Origin: UBA6623 sp965217195
GTDB lineage: Bacteria; Acidobacteriota; Terriglobia; Bryobacterales; UBA6623
Assembly: GCA_965217195.1 (NCBI GenBank)
Contig: CBDCHL010000005.1
Coordinates: 1,364,001-1,428,000 of the forward strand
Direction of reading: 5' to 3'
Length of the DNA: 64,000 nucleotides
In this document: positions 54,856 to 63,121 of the stretch, piece by piece
How positions within the stretch are numbered: the stretch's first letter is position 1
Layout of the letters: each line of letters starts with the position of its first letter
Program-made: the position numbers and the translations under genes
The notes under the pieces: generated by a model
What the model was told of the DNA's origin: nothing
What the model saw: only the letters and a program-made list of their open reading frames with translations
Database searches by the model: none

Positions 54856-55094
54856 TGCACCGAGCAGTGCTTTACACACGGCCCGGCTGCCGGCTTTGCG
54901 ACGAAGTGAAAAGGCAGCTTAACTCACTCGCTGGCGAACTCGGATTTTCCGTCGATGAGGTCAATATCGAAACCGAGCCCGCCTTGCGAGTTCGCTACGG
55001 TCACGACATCCCGGTCGTTGTGGTCGATGGTCGCGAGGCATTTCGTCATCGCTTTGACGATGCCCGGTTGCGAAAATTACTCACCCAGCAATAA
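54855..55094 (+). CDS. Glutaredoxin-like (DUF836-type) protein
   Basis: A 79-residue thioredoxin-fold protein, MHRAVLYTRPGCRLCDEV, with a CxxC (Cys12, Cys15), an IPVVVVDG strand and a cis-proline. The ATG at 54855 overlaps the rhomboid stop (TGATG), implying coupled translation. It may reduce disulfides or act in an unknown redox step; the target is not known. Confidence 0.88.
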   Translation: MHRAVLYTRPGCRLCDEVKRQLNSLAGELGFSVDEVNIETEPALRVRYGHDIPVVVVDGREAFRHRFDDARLRKLLTQQ

Positions 55095-55188
55095 ACGACA
55101 CTACGGTCGACACGGTTGACATCCCGGCGATTGCTGAGCACCCCGATGACCTCCGCTTAGGACGTCTCGGTGCAGCAGGGCCGCGGAA

Positions 55189-55223
55189 GCGTAGCGCAGG
55201 GTTCGAAGAAACCTGCGGCCTTC
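55189..55223 (-). repeat. Dispersed repeat, family A, copy 4
   Basis: The reverse strand reads GGCCGCAGGTTTCTTCGAAC then CCTGCGCTACGC, with GCAGG/CCTGC arms. It is the best-preserved copy with 48738-48775. Confidence 0.7.
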
Positions 55224-55372
55224 AGCGCGGCCGGAGTGGAGGATATCCGTCGCTGCCGGCCGACGTGCCCGAGATACGCTCTATCCGCGATACGGGTCTG
55301 CGACACATCGTTGCCGCATGGGCGCCGCGCGGCGAGACATGGGAGAACCGATGGGCCGGGCTCGATCGCTCC

Positions 55373-55519
55373 CTGTCTGAAATTTCCCCTTGGCTCGGCC
55401 ATGGCCAAAGCCTCAAGGGGAACCTGATTGCCGGTGGCACCGCCCATACCGGTCCTAAAGGGCCGGCCTATTTGCTACCAGGCCCGGTGAACCGGGCTGA
55501 GCGTGGACTTCCGTCCACG
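55373..55519 (+). repeat. 147 bp family B repeat unit 1 of a perfect tandem pair
   Basis: The unit starts CTGTCTGAAATTTCC and ends GTGGACTTCCGTCCACG. It contains a long inverted repeat (CCCCTTGG.. to ..CAAGGGG around GGCCATGGCC), the GCCCGGT/ACCGGGC hairpin and the GCGTGGAC/GTCCACGC hairpin. It is identical by eye to unit 2. Confidence 0.9.
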
Positions 55520-55666
55520 CTGTCTGAAATTTCCCCTTGGCTCGGCCATGGCCAAAGCCTCAAGGGGAACCTGATTGCCGGTGGCACCGCCCATACCGGT
55601 CCTAAAGGGCCGGCCTATTTGCTACCAGGCCCGGTGAACCGGGCTGAGCGTGGACTTCCGTCCACG
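55520..55666 (+). repeat. 147 bp family B repeat unit 2 of a perfect tandem pair
   Basis: An identical copy of 55373-55519, directly adjacent. It is followed by the CCTCTCTTTCTGTCGCTC tail that also follows the decayed copy at 33504-33688. Confidence 0.9.
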
Positions 55667-55769
55667 CCTCTCTTTCTGTCGCTCGTATTGCGATAGGGGC
55701 GTCCCACATTTATGGCGCGCCCATGCAATACCCGCGACACCCTCGCGTCACTCCGTTACTCCCGCGCTG

Positions 55770-58007
55770 CTAACCGGCTCCGAAAAAGATCTCGTGCTGT
55801 ATCTCCCGAATCCTCTCGCCCGCTCCCGCCGACTCCAGATAAGCGCGAAAACCGCGCGCCACCAGAAGCCTCGCGTCAGGGCCGTACCCGTCCAACTCCT
55901 CATCGATCCAGTCGTGGCATGCTTTCCTGTCCAGTTCACTGGCGCGTACAGCGCGGGTTCGCTCCTCGAAACCGGGGATGAACGAGTCGACGAACCTGCG
56001 CTTGTTTTCGAGCGACACCAAGTCGGAGATCTGCATTGCGTAATCCGGCAATGAAACGTCGATCAGCGCCAACATCGATCTCATGAAGGCGTTTGAAAAG
56101 TTTACTACGTCTTGATCCACCTGCCGGCGCACGCTCTCGAACTCTTCGTCTGAAGCCTCCATGCCGACCGGCTCGGACCCCTTTTCGATATAGACCTTGT
56201 TTTTCGGTTCGGTACCCGACGGCCGAACGATGGCCCGCAAACCGCCTTCGAACGTCAAGCTGATCAGATTGCGCGAACTGCGATCGGTCTCCGACAAGAA
56301 CGGCCCGAACGTCTTCTCATCCCAGTAGTCGCGTACCGAGACCACCGCGAGGCCGCCGATTTCGCTCGGCGGGTTTGTCCGTATTTCGTTCTGGATGGAA
56401 CGCATCGCGGCCGTCCCCGCGGCGCCTTGCATGATGGTCGAGCGCAAGGAATTGCGGTAATAGCCGTAGCACTTGTAGGTCTCCACCAGATAGTCGTACA
56501 AAGTGCGGCCTTGCTCCTTGAGATCGGAGGTCAGCTCGGCCAGCACCACCGCCGCCCCGGCGGCGTCTTTGTCGCGAATATGCGGCGTCAGCAGCAAGCC
56601 GTGACTTTCCTCGGCGGCAATGACGAAATCGTCTTCCATTGCCTCGACATGCCGGAAGCGACCCTTGAGTTGCAGGTGATGCAGAATGTCGCCCACATAC
56701 TTGAAACCGACGAGCAAATCGCCGATCACCTGGGCCCCGAAGTCGCGGGCGATACGCGCCATCAACTCCGTGGTAACTTCCGTCTTGATCACGACCGCGC
56801 GTTCGGGAAGGCGTCCCGCGCGCTTTAACGAGTCCAGCCGATAGCGCGTGAGAATCACGGCCAACTCGTTGCCGTTGACGAAGACCATGTCGTCGCCGTT
56901 TCTTACAGCCGCTCCGATGCGATCGGCGTCCGGATCGGTTCCCAGCGCTAGGTCGGCGCCTGTTTCCCGAGCCAAGGCCATGGCGGGTTCGAGCGACTCG
57001 GGGACTTCGGGATTGGGCGTGCGGAACCGGACGTGGGCGAAGTCGCCGCGATACTCGCGCTGCTCCTCGACGGTAAAGAACTGCTTCCCCTCCTCGAAAC
57101 CGGCCTCTTGCAGGCAGCGGCCCACCGTGTTGCGTCCCGTGCCGTGCAGCGGCGTGAAGACGATCTTCGCCGGGCCCGGGTCCGATCGCAGCCGTAGTTC
57201 GAGATTGAGATTGACGTAGGCGCGGCGAAACGCCTCGGTGATGGGTTGTATCAACCCCGACCGGAGAGCTTCGGCATAGGGAATGTTGTCAACTTCGGTA
57301 ATCTTCTCGACGATCCGCACCATGCGCTCGTCGTTGGGCGGGATTTCCTGGCCCCCCTGAGCGTTGTAGAATTTTCCGCCGTTGTCGTCCGGGTGGTTGT
57401 GCGAGGCGCTGACATTCAGCCCGCCGTGTGCGCCCATAAGACGAATGAAGAACGACAGCTCGGGCGTTGAGATATAGTCACGCGGCTCGTCGGGAACCAT
57501 GTAGACCCGCACTCCGGCCGCGCAGTAGACCGACGCCGCGATGTGGGCGAAATCCTTCGACGTGAAGCCCAGCAGCGGATTCGGCGGGTCGCGCGGGTAG
57601 AGGCCCCTGAGATCGTTGTATTCGCGAACATCGTAGGCGACAAAGACCTCGAACTGATCTTCGTCGGGTACTAGATCACGCAAATACTCGACGTGCCCTT
57701 GTACCGACGATGCCATTGTGTAGGGGTTGATGCGATTCGGTCCAATCCCGACCGGCCCGCGCCTGCCCCCGGTTCCGAACGGCATGACCTGATAGAAACT
57801 GTCGAGCAAGAGGTCGAAACGGCCTTCCGAGACCATCCATTCGAGCAGCGGAAGGTAGTTGCCGGTGCCCTTTTCCATCAGACCGGCGAACTTGTCGCCT
57901 TCCAGCCACTCCTCCAAATGGCCGAGAGCCGATTCCTTGATGTCCGCATCGAGATCGATGTTCCCGAAACCGTCGCGAGTTGTCTCAAACAGGTTCTTCG
58001 TAGTCAA
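55770..58007 (-). CDS. Phosphosugar mutase (phosphoglucomutase/phosphomannomutase-like), long form
   Basis: A 745-residue alpha-D-phosphohexomutase. The phosphoserine loop is SASHN (200-204; Ser202), the metal loop DPDADR (358-363), the sugar-recognition loop EESHG and the phosphate-binding loop RPSGTEPKNK (595-604). It moves phosphate between C1 and C6 of a hexose phosphate. The family is usually about 550-620 residues; here about 135 residues follow the last domain, a mostly helical C-terminal extension (ALIDVSLPDYAMQISDLV, DWIDEELDGYGP) that I do not recognise. Substrate preference is not determinable. Confidence 0.92.
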   Translation of the reverse strand: MTTKNLFETTRDGFGNIDLDADIKESALGHLEEWLEGDKFAGLMEKGTGNYLPLLEWMVSEGRFDLLLDSFYQVMPFGTGGRRGPVGIGPNRINPYTMASSVQGHVEYLRDLVPDEDQFEVFVAYDVREYNDLRGLYPRDPPNPLLGFTSKDFAHIAASVYCAAGVRVYMVPDEPRDYISTPELSFFIRLMGAHGGLNVSASHNHPDDNGGKFYNAQGGQEIPPNDERMVRIVEKITEVDNIPYAEALRSGLIQPITEAFRRAYVNLNLELRLRSDPGPAKIVFTPLHGTGRNTVGRCLQEAGFEEGKQFFTVEEQREYRGDFAHVRFRTPNPEVPESLEPAMALARETGADLALGTDPDADRIGAAVRNGDDMVFVNGNELAVILTRYRLDSLKRAGRLPERAVVIKTEVTTELMARIARDFGAQVIGDLLVGFKYVGDILHHLQLKGRFRHVEAMEDDFVIAAEESHGLLLTPHIRDKDAAGAAVVLAELTSDLKEQGRTLYDYLVETYKCYGYYRNSLRSTIMQGAAGTAAMRSIQNEIRTNPPSEIGGLAVVSVRDYWDEKTFGPFLSETDRSSRNLISLTFEGGLRAIVRPSGTEPKNKVYIEKGSEPVGMEASDEEFESVRRQVDQDVVNFSNAFMRSMLALIDVSLPDYAMQISDLVSLENKRRFVDSFIPGFEERTRAVRASELDRKACHDWIDEELDGYGPDARLLVARGFRAYLESAGAGERIREIQHEIFFGAG

Positions 58008-58141
58008 CGGACGCTCCTAGGACGCGCTCGACTCAAGCCGGAACGCACCCCAAGCCCAACGACCCATTATCCCGACGACATCACGAGACAGGCAAACCTA
58101 CGTGTCGCGCGACCTCAAGATGGATGTATGCACCGCCGCAA

Positions 58142-58173
58142 GTTGCGTAGCGAGGGGGGGCGAAGAGACCCGC
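58142..58173 (-). repeat. Dispersed repeat, family A, copy 5
   Basis: The reverse strand reads GCGGGTCTCTTCG then CCTCGCTACGC, close to 36744-36778. It abuts the family B hairpin at 58178. Confidence 0.6.
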
Positions 58174-58177
58174 ACTG

Positions 58178-58200
58178 GCGCGGACTTCCGTCCACGCCTC
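58178..58200 (+). repeat. Family B hairpin core
   Basis: GCGCGGAC-TTCC-GTCCACGC with one mismatch, then CCTC, matching 55648-55672; a CTTATCGCATTGCC tail resembles the one at 55684 and 33671. Confidence 0.6.
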
Positions 58201-58382
58201 GGTCGCTGCTTATCGCATTGCCTCGCTTTGACGCAGGTCTGGCGAAAAGCGCGCCTAGACCTGCGCTACGGGGGGCTGGGAGCTTTCACGCAGGTCTACG
58301 GGGGGGTTGACGATGGTAGTCCGTTTTTGTGTTTCGCTGTGGCCTGAAGGGCTCTGAACCTCTTCAACGCTACGATGTGTGC

Positions 58383-58868
58383 ATGGCGGAAGATCAAAGT
58401 TGGCGCGGCAAGGTCGGGAAACTCGACGAAGACGAAATGGCGGAATTCTTGGCGGGGGATGTGTTCTGCCGGATCGGATGTCTTGAAGAGGACGGCTGGC
58501 CCTATGTGGTCCCGTGCTGGTTTGAATATAGTGACGGCGGGTTCTACATCATTCCGCGAGCGCGATCGGCCTGGGCGCGGCATATTCGGCGCGACCCGCG
58601 GGTGTCGCTGTGCATCGATGACACGACGCGTTTCAATCGCCGCGTGCTCGTCAAGGGCCGCGCGGAGGTTCTTGAGGAGCCGAATGTCGGCGGCCGCTGG
58701 GTCGAAATAGGGCGACGTATGGCCCTGCGCTATTTGGGGGAACGCGGGCCGGATTACCTGGAGCCGACGTTGGGCGAACCGCGCTGGTTGCTGTTCGTGC
58801 ACCCGCTTAAGATCAGGACCTGGCAAGGAGTCGGGTGGCACGAGCGCTACAAGCACGGCAAGTGGTAG
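58383..58868 (+). CDS. Pyridoxamine-5'-phosphate-oxidase-like flavin-binding split-barrel protein
   Basis: A 161-residue protein from ATG 58383 (a GTG 54 bp upstream is possible but its added residues are not conserved-looking). Strand pattern: FCRIGCLEEDGWPYVVPCWFEY, then GFYIIPRARSAWARHIRRDPRVSLCID, VLVKGRAEVLEE, and the final WLLFVHPLKIRTWQGVGWHERY. This is the FMN-binding split-barrel fold used by PNPOx-like proteins. Enzymes with this fold bind FMN, F420 or heme; cofactor and substrate cannot be assigned. Confidence 0.85.
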   Translation: MAEDQSWRGKVGKLDEDEMAEFLAGDVFCRIGCLEEDGWPYVVPCWFEYSDGGFYIIPRARSAWARHIRRDPRVSLCIDDTTRFNRRVLVKGRAEVLEEPNVGGRWVEIGRRMALRYLGERGPDYLEPTLGEPRWLLFVHPLKIRTWQGVGWHERYKHGKW

Positions 58869-58870
58869 CC

Positions 58871-58908
58871 AAACCGAGCCGCGGCCGTAAGAGAGCGGTA
58901 TGCGATGA
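58871..58908 (+). repeat. Dispersed repeat, family E, copy 2
   Basis: It shares AAACCGAGCC, GGCCGT, GAGAGCGGTATGCGATGA with 29507-29544. Confidence 0.55.
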
Positions 58909-58984
58909 AGCCCCGACGAATCGAAAGAACCTTCGCGGACACGAAGTGCCCGCAGACAGTTAGGCGATCTCGGACGCCCGTTTG

Positions 58985-59995
58985 CTACCCGAACAAACCG
59001 TCCAGGAAAAATTCCACAAAGCGATCCGCGTCGACTTCGACAGCGCCCTCAATATTGTGATCCTCTTGGCGCAGGATGTCTCGACGGTCGGCAACGAGCA
59101 TACCGGCGGTGAGGCTGCCGCCGGTCTCGACATCGGCCGCAAAACTCTCGGTCCGAATGAAAGTCGGGTCGATCGCCACGCCGATAGCAAGCGGATCGTG
59201 CAGGAAGCATTCATTCTTTCCGTGGCTTTCCGCGAAATCGAAGTACTGCTTGCTGACATCGCTCAGGAAGCGTGCGCCTTGAGCTTGTGAGCGCTCGGCG
59301 TGTTCCAGAAATGTTTCACGGCGAATCCGCGCTTGGTGGGTCACATCCAGTCCCACGAGCGTCACCGGAAAACCGGATCGCACCACCGCTTGCGCTGCTT
59401 CGGGATCCGCGAAAAAGTTGAACTCGGCGACGGGTGTCACATTGCCGATTCCGTTGAGCGAGCCGCCCATGACGATGAGTTCTCGCACGTTTTTCATAGT
59501 CTGCGGGGCGCGCTCAAGAGCCGTTGCGATATTGGTGAGCGGTCCGAGTGCCACCACGATCATTTCGCCGGGGTTGCTCCCGACGAGATCCGCAATCAAG
59601 TCCGCCGCGTGGGCCGCAACCGTTACTTCCTCAGGTACGGGATAGCGGAAGCTGCCGTCCGACTCTTGGATGGCGCTGATATCTCCCAACCCATCATGGC
59701 CGTGAACGTGCAGTGCCGTAACAGGTTCGCGACGGAGTGGAACGGTGCATCCGCGGGCGACTGGCGGCGGATCAACAATGCCGGCGGCACGCAGGATGTG
59801 GAACGTATTCGTTACGCAATGATCGAGCGGGACGTTGCCGGCCACCGTTGTGATGGCTTCGATCCGCAGTGCGGGTGAACGCAAGGCCAACATCAATGCC
59901 AGAGCGTCGTCGATGCCCGGATCGGTATCGATGATGACGCGCCGGGGGGTCCGGTTTGGGCGCTCTGAACCGGAAGGTTTTCTCGAAACCGTCAT
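58985..59995 (-). CDS. Nucleoside hydrolase (IunH type)
   Basis: A 336-residue protein from ATG 59995 (a GTG at 60043 would add 16 residues). The calcium-binding aspartate cluster DTDPGIDDALAL is intact, with NVPLDHCVTN and the later EFNFFADPEAA and HDPLAIGVAID segments. It hydrolyses N-glycosidic bonds of nucleosides to ribose and base, in the cytoplasm or, in some bacteria, outside. No signal peptide is seen. It diverges from the PDZ pseudoprotease gene, with 85 bp between starts. Confidence 0.93.
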   Translation of the reverse strand: MTVSRKPSGSERPNRTPRRVIIDTDPGIDDALALMLALRSPALRIEAITTVAGNVPLDHCVTNTFHILRAAGIVDPPPVARGCTVPLRREPVTALHVHGHDGLGDISAIQESDGSFRYPVPEEVTVAAHAADLIADLVGSNPGEMIVVALGPLTNIATALERAPQTMKNVRELIVMGGSLNGIGNVTPVAEFNFFADPEAAQAVVRSGFPVTLVGLDVTHQARIRRETFLEHAERSQAQGARFLSDVSKQYFDFAESHGKNECFLHDPLAIGVAIDPTFIRTESFAADVETGGSLTAGMLVADRRDILRQEDHNIEGAVEVDADRFVEFFLDGLFG

Positions 59996-60080
59996 ATTTT
60001 CAACTGTTTTTAGGGCTTCAGGCCCTTCGGATTCTGGATTCACGGTATCCTAAAATTTTGGCTGTTCGGGTCCCTCTGCC

Positions 60081-61547
60081 GTGCATTCCGTCCTTAAAAT
60101 TCCGGTCGTTCGGTCACTGCACGATCGTGGTTTGCTCTTTCCGGCGCTGATTCTGCTGGCTGTGGCAGGCGTACTGGTGCACGGGGCGTTTCAGCGAGGA
60201 CCCGCGGTGGAAGCGGCGCGCACGAACAAATCGGAGGTGACGCCGCCATCTTACGGCGGCAACCGGCCCGACGTGGAAAAGACCATTCTGGCGTACGAAT
60301 CGGACTTTTGGTTGCAACTGGCGCAGGGCGCCCGCTCGAAGATCGACCTAGTCTCGAGCAAGCACATCCCGGCGGTCTACATATCGCCCACTCTGGCGGT
60401 GGCTTCGATCACGGCGGCGGAGGAGTTGATCCGCGACCGCCAGAAATTGCAGCTGCTGGAAGCACGCGCCGCGCGGGAATCCACCGACGATGCGGCCGGC
60501 GTGCCCGAAACCCCTGAACCTGCTCCGGAAAGCGTTGCCGACGACGGCGTCGAGGTTCCGGACGCACTGGAGGAGGACTTGCGGCTTGTAGCGGTGGACG
60601 CTCGGCTGGGGATCGCGCTGTTCGAGCTGACAGAACCGACCGAGACGCCCTTCGCGCTCGTCAGCCCGGCGCATCTGCCGCCGGGGTCTTTCTTGGCGGC
60701 CATTACCGTTGAAGCCGATAAACGGTTGCGGATCAGTCCGGGTTTTTTGGTTTCCGCGGAGAAAACCGGCGTCGGCGAGGGAGATTTCGAGTCCTTCGAG
60801 GTCTCGTTCCAGTTGGGAGAGGCGCCGGCCACGGCTGCGGTGGTTGATCTTGACGGAAACCTGGCGGGCCTTGCCGTCCGTTCGCGCGAAGGGACCCGCA
60901 TTCTTTCCGCGCCCGCGGTTTCGCGGTTGGTCCAACGCCTCGCTCAGCAGCCACCTTGCTACAGCATCGAAGTCGCTGATCTACCCCCTGAGGCGGCGAA
61001 GTTGCTCGGCTTGCGAAATGGTGTTTTTGTGGAGCGGGTCCTCGAAGATTCCTTCAAGCCGACACCTTCTATCCATGCCGGTGACGTCATTCTGCGATGG
61101 GCCGGGAAGAGCGTCGAAAGCGTTGAGCAATTCTATAACCTCTACAGTGCGCAATCGCCGGGTGGTCTTACACGCTACACCGTGCGGCGGGGCAGTCAGA
61201 GTATTGCGGGCGGAACCGTTATGCCGGGGCGGGACTGCCGTCCGGTCGCGGCGCCGCCACTGTCTTTAGTGCAAATGGGCGCGGTCCTCGAGTGGGCCGC
61301 GCGGTCGCCGGACGGGGACGAAGGCTGGCGCGTGACCGCGCTGATCGAAGACGCACCGGCGTCGGAGTCGGGTTTGCGGCTCGATGATTGGATTCTTTCC
61401 GTCAATGGCCGCCAAGTCAGTCGGCGTAGCCCGGAAAGAAGTTTCGCTCCCTTTGAGAAGCGCAATCGGTCGTTGGCTTTGTCAGTCAGGCGGGGCGATC
61501 GCGTTAAGCTGCTTGCTGTCTCCCCGGCCGAGGTAGAAGCTCCCTAA
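60081..61547 (+). CDS. HtrA-like pseudoprotease with two PDZ domains
   Basis: A 488-residue protein with a GTG start at 60081. A membrane anchor (about 17-36) precedes a beta-rich region (about 90-285) laid out like an HtrA trypsin domain but without the catalytic triad: the strand VVDLDGNLAGLAVR, which follows the GNSGGP serine in active HtrA proteins, is instead preceded by GEAPATAA, and the His and Asp motifs are absent. Two PDZ domains follow (about 294-380, with VFVERVLEDSFKPTPSIHAGDVILRWAGKSV; about 395-480, with APASESGLRLDDWILSVNGR). It may be a scaffold. It overlaps the CLC gene start by one base. Confidence 0.78.
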   Translation: MHSVLKIPVVRSLHDRGLLFPALILLAVAGVLVHGAFQRGPAVEAARTNKSEVTPPSYGGNRPDVEKTILAYESDFWLQLAQGARSKIDLVSSKHIPAVYISPTLAVASITAAEELIRDRQKLQLLEARAARESTDDAAGVPETPEPAPESVADDGVEVPDALEEDLRLVAVDARLGIALFELTEPTETPFALVSPAHLPPGSFLAAITVEADKRLRISPGFLVSAEKTGVGEGDFESFEVSFQLGEAPATAAVVDLDGNLAGLAVRSREGTRILSAPAVSRLVQRLAQQPPCYSIEVADLPPEAAKLLGLRNGVFVERVLEDSFKPTPSIHAGDVILRWAGKSVESVEQFYNLYSAQSPGGLTRYTVRRGSQSIAGGTVMPGRDCRPVAAPPLSLVQMGAVLEWAARSPDGDEGWRVTALIEDAPASESGLRLDDWILSVNGRQVSRRSPERSFAPFEKRNRSLALSVRRGDRVKLLAVSPAEVEAP

Positions 61548-63046
61548 TGCCGCGGACGCCGCCTATCATTCGGGACTGGCTGTCCCGTATGGCGACGCGT
61601 CTGCGGGCGATGGGGCGGCTCGGCGGCCGTATCGTTCCTCTGGCACCGGCGTTGGGCTGGGCGATGATCTGGTTTCGATCATCGTTTCTGCCTTCACAGA
61701 ATTACCTCATCATTCTCGCTATCATCGTTGGGCTGCTGACCGGTTTGGGGTCGGTCGGATTCATCTATGTCTTGCGAGAACTCGCCGCTTTTGCGAGAGG
61801 CGACATAGCGTCGGCGCTCAGCATCTTCGGCGATGCCAGTTGGGTGCTGTTACCAGCCATCGGGGGATTGTGCGTAGGTCCTCTGATCCACCGTTTCGCC
61901 AAGGAGGCCAAGGGCCACGGGGTACCCGAAGTGATGACGGCCCTGGCGACGCGCGGGGGTAAAATTCGTCCGCGAGTGGTAGCTGTGAAAGTCATGGCGT
62001 CGTCGATGACCATCGGGTTCGGCGGGACGGCGGGTCGCGAAGGACCGATGGTTCAGATCGGTGCAGCGATCGGCTCGACTATCGGCCAATGGGCTCGGCT
62101 GGCGACCAAGAACGTACGCACCTTGGTTGCCTGCGGTGCGGCGGGCGGAGTGGCGGCGACGTTCAACGCACCGATCGCCGGGGCAATATTCTCGCTCGAA
62201 GTCTTGATGGGGCGCATCCATACGGACTTTCTTCTGGTCTTACTGACGTCGCTAAGCTCCTGCATCGTGGCTCGCCATTTTTTGGGAAACTACCCCGCAT
62301 TCGTCGCACCACCGTACGATCTGATCAGCTCGGCGGAATTACCGCTCTACTTCTTTATGGGCGTTGTGTTGGGGTTGGCGGCGGTCGGCTATGTGCGGCT
62401 TCTCTATCGGGCTGAGGATTTCTTCGGCAATTGGAAGTTCCCCGAGTACTTGAAGCCCGCGGTTGGCGGGCTCATCGTCGGATTGATCCTGCGCTTCTTT
62501 CCCCAGGTCTACGGTTCGGGTTTCCCCGCCATGGAGTCGGCACTGTGGACGCGCTTTCCTCTGGAACTCCTAATTGCCTTGTTCTTTGCAGCGCTGTGCG
62601 GCAATCTGGCGACGTTAGGATCGGGAGGGTCCGGCGGGGTTTTCGCGCCGTCGCTCTATATGGGGGCGATGTTGGGCGGGGCCTATGGAGCGCTCGTCCA
62701 CCAAATCTTTCCAGATTGGACCGCTACATCCGGCGCCTATGCCATGGTCGGGACGGCGGCTTTCTTCGCGGCGGCGGCGAAGTCGCCTGCGACGTCGATC
62801 CTGATCTTATTCGAGATGACGGGAGACTATCGCATCATGCTGCCGGTGATGGCGGCGACGGTCGCCAGCGTCTACATTTCCCATTGGCGGCTGCCGCACA
62901 GCATCTACACGCTGAAGCTGCACAATCGGGGAATCAACTACCCCTATGAGCAAGAGGGCGAAGCGCCCCGGGGGTCGGCGTCGCCGGCGAGCGGAATCAC
63001 CAAAATAGCCGCGCCCCGCCCGGCCGAAGGCGACGCACCAGGCTAG
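61547..63046 (+). CDS. CLC-family chloride channel/transporter
   Basis: A 499-residue polytopic protein whose ATG overlaps the previous stop (TAATG). CLC motifs: GHGVPEV (123-129), GREGPMVQ (163-170, with the gating Glu165), FNAPIAGAIFSLEVL (207-220) and GSGGSGGVFAPSL. The internal proton glutamate of E. coli ClcA (second Glu of its IEE) is Val here (Val219). It exchanges or conducts chloride, possibly for acid or halide handling. The C-terminal CBS pair of many relatives is absent; a short polar tail replaces it. Confidence 0.94.
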   Translation: MPRTPPIIRDWLSRMATRLRAMGRLGGRIVPLAPALGWAMIWFRSSFLPSQNYLIILAIIVGLLTGLGSVGFIYVLRELAAFARGDIASALSIFGDASWVLLPAIGGLCVGPLIHRFAKEAKGHGVPEVMTALATRGGKIRPRVVAVKVMASSMTIGFGGTAGREGPMVQIGAAIGSTIGQWARLATKNVRTLVACGAAGGVAATFNAPIAGAIFSLEVLMGRIHTDFLLVLLTSLSSCIVARHFLGNYPAFVAPPYDLISSAELPLYFFMGVVLGLAAVGYVRLLYRAEDFFGNWKFPEYLKPAVGGLIVGLILRFFPQVYGSGFPAMESALWTRFPLELLIALFFAALCGNLATLGSGGSGGVFAPSLYMGAMLGGAYGALVHQIFPDWTATSGAYAMVGTAAFFAAAAKSPATSILILFEMTGDYRIMLPVMAATVASVYISHWRLPHSIYTLKLHNRGINYPYEQEGEAPRGSASPASGITKIAAPRPAEGDAPG

Positions 63047-63121
63047 GCCGGAAGCCTGAGATAGGTTTAGGACGAGTTATCACGTGCGCGGAACAACACG
63101 TCTGTTGTTGCCGGAGGCGAC

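Larger units (their letters stand above)
55095..55769. other. 675 bp repeat-rich intergenic region
   Basis: No gene is seen. It holds a family A repeat (reverse) at 55189-55223, then the perfect 2 x 147 bp duplication at 55373-55666, and a family B tail up to about 55700. Frames that cross it encode the repeat twice because the unit is a multiple of three, which is not evidence of a gene. Confidence 0.75.
58008..58382. other. Divergent intergenic region with family A/B repeats
   Basis: The region separates the mutase (minus) from the split-barrel protein gene (plus). It holds the adjacent family A and family B cores at 58142-58200. No gene is seen. Confidence 0.6.

Noticed and set aside
55189..55666. 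Repeat cluster considered as a CRISPR array
   Set aside because: Units are 147 bp, directly adjacent and contain hairpins; there are no 25-40 bp repeats with unique spacers and no cas genes.
55265..55696. An open frame encoding a 49-residue segment twice
   Set aside because: The repetition comes from the 147 bp DNA duplication, and the sequence is made of palindromes; no ribosome-binding site or homology is visible.
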